Shown here: positions 57,303-64,000 of the stretch, piece after piece | Numbering within the stretch: the stretch's first letter is position 1 | Layout: every line of letters starts with the position of its first letter | From: Oxytricha trifallax | Taxonomy: Eukaryota > Ciliophora > Spirotrichea > Sporadotrichida > Oxytrichidae | Direction: 5' to 3' | NCBI GenBank assembly: GCA_000711775.1 | Contig: ARYC01000248.1 | Span: 103,712-167,711 of the forward strand | Length of the DNA stretch: 64,000 nucleotides | Translations under genes and position numbers: made by a program | The notes under the pieces: model-generated | What the model saw: the letters and a program-made list of their open reading frames with translations, nothing else | Databases searched by the model: none | Told to the model about the DNA's origin: nothing

Positions 57303-58420
57303 TGTTCAAACCGAGACCCCACTCACACCCCCTCACAGGCATAAAACGAGACCCCCTCCCACCCCAACAACATCCCCATTCATATAAAAATTTTGATTCT
57401 CAATATTTAAATCATTTTCCTTCATGACAACTTGATATCATAATATTTCTTACACATAAAAAATATCATTTCTTCCCCAAATTTTTCTTAACCTATAAAA
57501 TGATACTTTCTTTTCAATTTTTTTATTTAAAAACAATGTCTACATCCGTCGACTTTTTTAGCACATACTCCTATAGGAAAATTAATTAATCATTTATCTC
57601 TCATGGTCTTGATATAACTATAACGAAAAAATAATCAACAACCATACCTAAACAAATATTAATCCTTACAATTCAAATAATTATAATCGACTACATTCAA
57701 TAAAATTTCAATAGTAGTCCCATTAATTTTTTTTTTCTCATATTTCTGTATATCTTATCATTATTATTTTAATAGCAATTGACTTTTCATGTAAAATAAA
57801 TATCAAGAATATTAATATAATATCTTTTTAATCAAGTATTTATTAAAATCAAATGAAATTCATTTGATATGATTATTTAAATAAATAAATTTGTATCAAT
57901 ATTCTTTACTAACTGATTAATACTTGATTAAAAAGATATTATATTAATATTCTTGATATTTATTTTACATGAAAAGTCAATTGCTATTAAAATAATAATG
58001 ATAAGATATACAGAAATATGAGAAAAAAAAAATTAATGGGACTACTATTGAAATTTTATTGAATGTAGTCGATTATAATTATTTGAATTGTAAGGATTAA
58101 TATTTGTTTAGGTATGGTTGTTGATTATTTTTTCGTTATAGTTATATCAAGACCATGAGAGATAAATGATTAATTAATTTTCCTATAGGAGTATGTGCTA
58201 AAAAAGTCGACGGATGTAGACATTGTTTTTAAATAAAAAAATTGAAAAGAAAGTATCATTTTATAGGTTAAGAAAAATTTGGGGAAGAAATGATATTTTT
58301 TATGTGTAAGAAATATTATGATATCAAGTTGTCATGAAGGAAAATGATTTAAATATTGAGAATCAAAATTTTTATATGAATGGGAATGTTGTTGGGGTGG
58401 GAGGGGTCTCGTTTGGAACA
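57303..58420. mobile_element. Foldback element, TGTTC...GAACA family, large near-perfect palindrome
   Basis: Arms of about 500 bp (57346-57842 and 57918-58412) are almost exact inverted copies around a 75-bp loop. The ends are TGTTCAAACCGAGACCCC and GGGGTCTCGTTTGGAACA. Flanks aaaaag and aagaag could be a mutated 6-bp duplication. C-rich/G-rich subterminal blocks as in the copies at 19727 and 24130. Confidence 0.85.
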
Positions 58421-59255
58421 AAGAAGAATAAAAAATTAGAACAAAATATAAAAAAAGTTATAATTAAATAGATGTAAATAAAATAATCTAAGCACTATAT
58501 TCTTCTTTTTATATAAATATCTCAATTTTTTCAAAAATATATTTATTAAATATAATAAAATTTATTCAAGTCATTTATATTTATGTTTATACTATTCCTT
58601 AGTTTTGTATTTTATTTATTGCCAAAAACACAATTTTAATTTTTTTAATTTAATTTTTAACCACTTAATTCATCTTAAATTGAGTGTTTATTTTAAATGT
58701 ATATTATTTTTAAATTTATGACGTGTTAATAAATAATGAATATATAATAAAAAGATAAGAAAAATTAAAATTAATAAAATAGAAATTTTTATTTGATTTG
58801 TTCTATCAATAATATGATGTAATATCATATCTAAAATTAAATAAAAAATTTAGACCTTTAATATCTTAAATAAGAATAATCAAATTTCTTTATTTTTATA
58901 AAATTATTTTTGCGAATAAAATAAAAGATAGACACATGGTATTTTAAATTAATTTTAGTTTAATTTTTTTTCTTAAATAACATAATAAAAATTAATATTT
59001 ATTTTAATTTGATAATTTTGAGATATAAAACAATCTGATTTAGCATAATTTAGAACAATAGCATAGTAAACAAACATAGACATTTCAAATTCAAACTTTT
59101 TAATAAATAACATTATAAACAACAAAAACGGATAATTAATTTATAGCGAAGCTTCTTATACTAACTTAAGTTTAGTCAACAATCATTTAATCCAAAAATA
59201 TTTATTTAATTATTAAAATTCTTAATAAACTGGGATATTGTTAATGTCATTTATT
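58421..59255. other. AT-rich spacer, no gene recognised
   Basis: No coding island or repeat seen. Confidence 0.45.
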
Positions 59256-59261
59256 GTTAGG

Positions 59262-59815
59262 GGACTTTATAAAGAAATTTACTTGATGCTCGAAACTTAT
59301 AAGATCAATCATATTATAAAGGGAGTTTGATTCATTTTTCTAAGCAAAGTAACATCATTAACTCACATCAAAACAGTTTTAGTAAATGTTAAAATGGAGG
59401 AGAGCAAGGAGCTATTTTCTTTATCAATATTAATAATTAAAAGTACAAATATTAAAAAAACTTAATTTTTTTCAACTTTTTTGGACATATTTTTTCGAGA
59501 AAAAAATTTTGATGCATTAAATTTTAAAAGTAGCTAATTTTACAATTTAAATAGATTCGTTAAATCTATTTTTTTATTTTATAATGGCACAGTCTTTAAT
59601 GAAAGTAATTCAAATTATACAGATATAACTGCATAAAATGGAGGAATTTTGTTTGCAGAGAATTCAAGAATATATATCACACAAAATTAATATAATAGGA
59701 TCACTTGCGAGTTTGGCACAATCAGCTATTTGAACCAAAATTCCAATAAATATAAATTGTATAATAAACCTAATATATTTTCCATATTTATTATAAATAT
59801 GAAATAATTCCTCAA
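59262..59815 (+). CDS. Beta-helix-like coding islands, plus strand
   Basis: 59262-59460 reads NLLDARNLQDQSYYKGSLIH, HQNSFSKCQNGGEQGAIFFI. 59582-59815 reads NGTVFNESNSNYTDITAQNG, GILFAENSRIYITQNQYNRI and CEFGTISYLNQNSNKYKL. The NGGxxGAIFFI and NGGILFAENS units are clear parallel beta-helix (polymorphic-membrane-protein-like) rungs. AT-rich sequence separates the two. Confidence 0.7.
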
Positions 59816-59845
59816 TTACCCTCACTAACATATTAGTTGAAAATA

Positions 59846-60625
59846 TATATACAGTTTAAAAGGGTGGTTTAGTTTATGTTGATGTTTCCGAGTTATATGA
59901 CACTCCTTACATCCCACAAAATGTTACACTGAAGGGTGATATAATTTTACAGAATATTTAGATAATTAATGAATTATTTTAATAATATGAACTCATTTAT
60001 TACATTTTAGTTTGATCTTAATATAAATTTTTTTTATTTTTATAAATTTAAATATTTTATCTTTCTTTTATATTATCCTAAAATATTTTGGTAGGTGGCT
60101 AAGGAGGAGTAATTTATATCGATGGTAAAGATATTTTAAAATTCAATTATGTGAATAATTTATTCAATCTTTAAATATTATTTAATTTAATTAATAATAT
60201 GATTTAGTTAGTTAGTTTTAGAAAGAATTTAATATAAAAAATTATTCTTATTATTTATTTTAGAATTTTCTTATCAAATTACTAATTATTATATTCCATT
60301 AAATTGTCTTTACTCTTCATAAAGTTTATTACATTAAATGATATAACTCTTAATATTACAGAAGCAAAAATAAAATCTAAAAACTTGCAATCATACAACT
60401 CATCAGCCTTTATGTTTTTAAACATCACATAAAATATCACATTTGATAATCTCCAAATTAACTTATTTTAAAAATCTTTGATAATTATTCAAAATTTAAA
60501 GTAAAAATATAAATTGATGGTATTGTTTGCAAAAGTGGAGGGTGTGTTTTGGAAGCATATTCTTCGAAATTTATCAATATTACAAACAGCATGATCAATT
60601 GCAATTTAATAGGATTAAATTAATC
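59846..60625 (+). CDS. Beta-helix-like coding islands, plus strand
   Basis: 59846-59942 reads GGLVYVDVSELYDTPYIPQN then VTLKGD; 60094-60125 gives GGQGGVIYIDG; 60355-60480 reads TEAKIKSKNLQSYNSSAFMF then LNITQNITFDNLQINLF; 60515-60625 reads GIVCKSGGCVLEAYSSKFIN then ITNSMINCNLIGLN. Each is followed by AT-rich spacer. All on the plus strand and in genomic order, giving no sign of scrambling here. Confidence 0.65.
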
Positions 60626-60974
60626 AAATATTTTAATTTAATGTTTATAAATAGAAAATATTAATAAAATGCGTCAATGATAGTTATAATCCTGATCCAT
60701 ATAATTAATATTCAATTTAAACTCTCATTTCTGCTTCTTAGTCGTCAAATAGTGATCCAAATTAATTCAGAGGTTCTGCATTCCTTTTACACTAAAATAT
60801 AATTTAAATGTTACATAAAATTTATTTCACTTTTAATTTTTTCATTATAAAAGCTTTATTTATTTAAACTATTTTACAGAGCTAAGAATTATTCTCATCC
60901 TTTAATCACATTTTTTATAGTAAATAAAAATAATATAATAATTACATATAATGTAATCAGTTTAAAAATTGTTT

Positions 60975-61120
60975 AGTGGCATATTAAGGAGGTGTTTTTT
61001 AAGTTAAAGACTCAAACTTGACAGATATAAATTCAACATTTATAAACAATTCCGCTTATAAAGGAGGTGCAATTTATGCTTTTGATAGTAATTAGTCAAA
61101 ATTTATTTATTTTAAATTCT
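60975..61120 (+). CDS. Beta-helix-like coding island, plus strand
   Basis: Reads SGIQGGVFQVKDSNLTDINS, TFINNSAYKGGAIYAFDSNQ. This is the most canonical rung pair of the window (FxNNSAxxGGAIYA), as in chlamydial-type polymorphic membrane repeats. Confidence 0.75.
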
Positions 61121-61711
61121 TTAATACATTAGTTATAAATAAATTTTGATAAGAGATTCAGATTTTATAATTAATTAACTTGAGCATTCAATTCATCTAT
61201 ATTTTATATAGTTATTTTATATTTTTAAACGGGTTCATAGTAAAATAAATACTTTGATTAAGATAATAAAGGATTTATTTAATCTGAGTAAAAAATTTTC
61301 ATTGATAGAATATACAATTTTTTAAGTATAATCATGCAAAAATAAAGATACATAATGATTTTTTCCTATAATTATTTATAAAAAAATTGTTTGAAATCCA
61401 CTATAATGAGAAACATTATTTAATATTTAATTATTTCCATAATTATATAAAAGTATTAAAAAGCTTTTACTATGAGATAATGAGTCTGTTTATATATTTT
61501 TGCATTTTATAATGTTTATCATTATATTTTAATGATAATAATTTTAAATAACTTTTCTAAGAATAATGAATTATAAATTTAAAACTTGAAATATAGTTTC
61601 TTAATAAATTTCTCACTTTAAAGTTTCATATAGTAAAAAACTCATACGATAACTAATACTTTTAAATTGACAACTATATTTAATTATATTCTTATGATTT
61701 TGTATAAAAAT

Positions 61712-61829
61712 AGGTAATTTACTAAATGTAACACTTCAAAATACTACTTTTGACACTCATTATGCAGTTTTGGGAGGTACTATTTATATTCTTGAGAGTA
61801 GCTTACTAACTTTCTACAATTTATTTGCT
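61712..61829 (+). CDS. Beta-helix-like coding island abutting TBE-4
   Basis: Reads NLLNVTLQNTTFDTHYAVLG, GTIYILESSLLTFYNLFAN up to the AAT target site of TBE-4. Coding appears to run to within a few bases of the transposon, so TBE-4 may sit at an MDS edge or within coding sequence. The continuation lies beyond the window. Confidence 0.65.
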
Positions 61830-61970
61830 AATCAAAACCCCAAAACCCCTTAGTGAGGTTTATAAGTGCTTTGATTTGTAGGGTATTGTTGGGGTCTTAT
61901 TGGGGTAAGTAGAGAAACGCAGGTTTTTTGTGAATTTAATGAATATTTAATGAGTATCATTGTATTTAAT

Positions 61971-63416
61971 TCAAACAAATTTTATCTGCTTATCTTTGTG
62001 TACCTCTTGAATCTAGCTCTCTTGAGTGCTTCATGTATGTCTTCTAGCGATTATCTTGGATAAGCTGGAGCTCTCACGAATATCATATCTACAAGCTTCT
62101 TAATTTCATTGCAGACATCTTCCTGATGTATATGTTTAGAAGCCAAAATTATTGATTATTTTTCGTGCTTTGTTCCAAAGTAAGACATATTTTCCATATC
62201 GCACTCTAAGATTATGGCAGCAACTGCCCATACATCCCATTAAACAGAGCCATTAGTCCACTTCTCCCTGATTGGAAAGTATCCTGGAGTGCCAAGCACC
62301 TTAGCAAAAGTCACAATTTCTTATCTTATTGCTCTATTGAAATCAATGACTACAATTTCTAAAGAACAGAGATTTAACATAACATTTTCAGGCTTCAAAT
62401 CTCTATGTACATACCCAAGTTCATGGAGCTCTTAAACACCCTTAATCATTTCTAACAGTATCTCATTTAAATCATCTGGGTATCTATTATGATAGAGATA
62501 CTCTCTTAAAGTCATTTACAATTTTTCAGTCTTAATGCAACAAAGCCATGCCCAAGAATAACTCCATCAAGTCTAAGCAAGTTCTTAACTATTTTTTCTA
62601 AGCCTCCCTCAGTATTATGTATTCATTTGCAAATTCATTTTGATACTGCTCATTTTTAATTAGATACTTGAAAGGATATACTTTGTAAGCATACTCATCA
62701 ACCACTATCAGCTTAGCCTTTTTTGGCAAGTCAAAATGCAAGTAATTTTCAATACAGCTTTCAATATCAATTGCATTCAATGCAGGTATATACATAGCTC
62801 TCTCTTAAAGACATGCTACAAGAGTACCATTTGCTGGCTAATTCATTGATTCAAAACGCTTCTGCCTCTTGAGCCTTTCCTCCTGTTCTCTTTTTGACTC
62901 AAGAGAGTTATTTTTTCTTTTAGCAGGTATAAGCTTTTAAGTTTCTTTATCTTTAATTAGGAATTCACTTAAGTGGTGCTTTTGCATATGCCTCTTTACT
63001 TTGGCTGAGTGAGTATAAGACTTCATGCATGTTGTGCAATGGTACCTTCCATCCACTTTGTCATGTTTAAAATAGATCTTGGCTTCGCCAGAATGTACTT
63101 CTTTAATGTGCCTCTTCAAGCTCGACTCAGTTGAGAAGAAATTTTAGCAGTCTTCACATTAAAATGTTTGAATTTTTTCAACTGGTTGCTGTTCCTTATC
63201 TTCCTCAACCAATTCAACTTATATTTAAACTCCTATCTCTGCACTCTACCTCTTGTTTTAAACTTATATTTTAAAGACCTCAGCTTCAAACTCTAGAGCT
63301 CTTAGCTCAACCTCCTTTTCAATATAAATTACTTCTGGTTTCTTGGAGGAGCCAAAGTTGAGTAATGATTGACCTGTTCCAAGAGAAACTGCCTTACGAT
63401 TTAAGTTGGACGCCAT
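61971..63416 (-). pseudogene. TBE-4 zinc-finger/protein-kinase fusion, nearly intact
   Basis: ATG 63416-63414 (MASNLNRKAVSLGTGQSLLN). Two complete C2H2 fingers follow, CEDCQNFFSTESSLKRHIKE and CTTCMKSYTHSAKVKRHMQK, then a basic linker, NAIDIESCIENYLHFDLPKK and NEFANEYIILREAQ. A 1-nt loss near 62522 breaks the frame just before the kinase core, which has HRDLKPENVMLN, DFNRAIR in place of DFG, GTPGYFPIREKW and WDVWAVAAIILECDM. Another 1-nt loss lies near 62010. Stop TGA 61973-61971 in the ancestral frame. About 480 residues, matching the 57-kDa TBE ORF. Probably DNA-binding through the fingers; kinase activity untested here. Confidence 0.9.
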
Positions 63417-63589
63417 GTTTAAATTCAAATTTAAATTTCTATTATAAAGCTCTAATAACTATTCTGGCTATAGTCACTCTGTATAGGAGTTGATACGACA
63501 ACAATTACGGTTGAATATAAGGTGTTAGAGATCATATTTATGCTTAGTTTATAAATATAATTTTTCTAATTTCATACTTAATAATTTCG

Positions 63590-63790
63590 ATTTAGGTACC
63601 AACCAAGTATAAAATCGAGTTGGTACTGGTATCAATTAGGTTTTGAACCATTTTGGAACTTTTCCATTAAAACCTCATTAGTTTAGAACTTGGTACTAAT
63701 TAAGTTTTGGTACTATTAAATTGGTACCAATTAAATTTAAACGAATTTAGTACCGGTACTAATTAAATTTAAACAAATTTAGTACTAATT
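63590..63790. promoter_or_regulatory. TBE-4 divergent spacer with repeated GGTACC motifs
   Basis: GGTACCAACC, GGTACTGGTA, GGTACTAATTAAG, GGTACCAATTAA and GTACCGGTACTAATT units between the divergent starts, closely matching TBE-3. Confidence 0.5.
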
Positions 63791-63982
63791 TAATGGAACT
63801 AAATTGATAATAATGGAGCTCCATCTCTAAAGTTTGATACAGCTTCTGCCAGCTTTCTCCACGTATCGTTACCAGGTTGACCTCCTATAAGATGCCCATA
63901 TTTAATGCTAAGATTTTTAATAGTAGGATCCAGAACTCTATATATTATAATTTGAAATTCAATAAGAAGAGAAGGAACAAGG

Positions 63983-64000
63983 ATGGAATCTATAAGTACT
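63983..64000 (+). CDS. TBE-4 22-kDa ORF, first six codons only
   Basis: ATG at 63983 gives MESIST, aligned with MEFISTT of TBE-1; the window ends here. Confidence 0.7.

Larger units (their letters stand above)
61833..64000 (-). mobile_element. TBE transposon 4, reverse orientation, cut by window end
   Basis: Left end caaaaccccaaaacccc at 61833 after AAT (61830-61832); TIR matches TBE-3 closely. Contains the whole zinc-finger/kinase gene, the divergent spacer and the first codons of the 22-kDa ORF. The transposase and right end lie outside the window. Confidence 0.95.

Noticed and set aside
1-64000. tRNA, rRNA, CRISPR, bacterial promoters or ribosome binding sites
   Set aside because: None seen; the genome type and code make bacterial signals irrelevant.

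Overview
The window reads as germline (micronuclear) DNA of a spirotrich ciliate of the Oxytricha/Stylonychia type. Three things seen in the sequence support this. First, long protein-like frames appear only when TAA and TAG are read as glutamine and TGA is the sole stop. Second, several mobile elements end in C4A4 telomere-like repeats with 3-bp ANT target duplications, which is the hallmark of TBE (telomere-bearing element) transposons. Third, ordinary genes are present only as short coding islands (MDS-like) separated by very AT-rich spacers (IES-like). No tRNA, rRNA or CRISPR was seen, and nothing bacterial.

Layout. 1-6.9 kb: two decayed LINE retrotransposons; the first carries a Ulp1/C48-like cysteine protease domain after its reverse transcriptase, the second lacks it. 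6.9-25.4 kb: AT-rich DNA holding foldback elements, small palindromic MITEs and coding islands of proteins with GG-containing beta-helix-like repeats. 26.3-36.0 kb: a TBE (here TBE-1) with a second TBE (TBE-2) inserted inside it, plus two further insertions. 36.1-39.0 kb: islands of a cysteine-rich (furin/GCC2-like) protein. 40.2-41.8 kb: a compact GC-richer block with a YHYH-domain gene (-) and the end of a serine carboxypeptidase gene (+). 42.7-50.3 kb: beta-helix islands, minus strand to 48.45 kb and plus strand from 48.98 kb. 50.8-56.5 kb: TBE-3, with a 1.6-kb GC-rich palindrome in its transposase gene. 57.3-58.4 kb: another foldback. 59.3-61.8 kb: more plus-strand beta-helix islands, abutted by TBE-4, which runs off the window.

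Each TBE has three genes: a DD34E (Tc1/mariner-like) transposase, a small ORF ('22 kDa') with what looks like a 36-nt intron, and a C2H2 zinc-finger/protein-kinase fusion ('57 kDa'). The latter two are divergent across a spacer with repeated palindromic motifs. Only the TBE-2 transposase is an uninterrupted frame. The others carry frameshifts, an in-frame TGA shared by two copies, a lost catalytic Asp or insertions. In development the TBEs and spacers would be expected to be eliminated and the islands joined; pointers could not be assigned by eye, and many island edges and some coding strands are uncertain.
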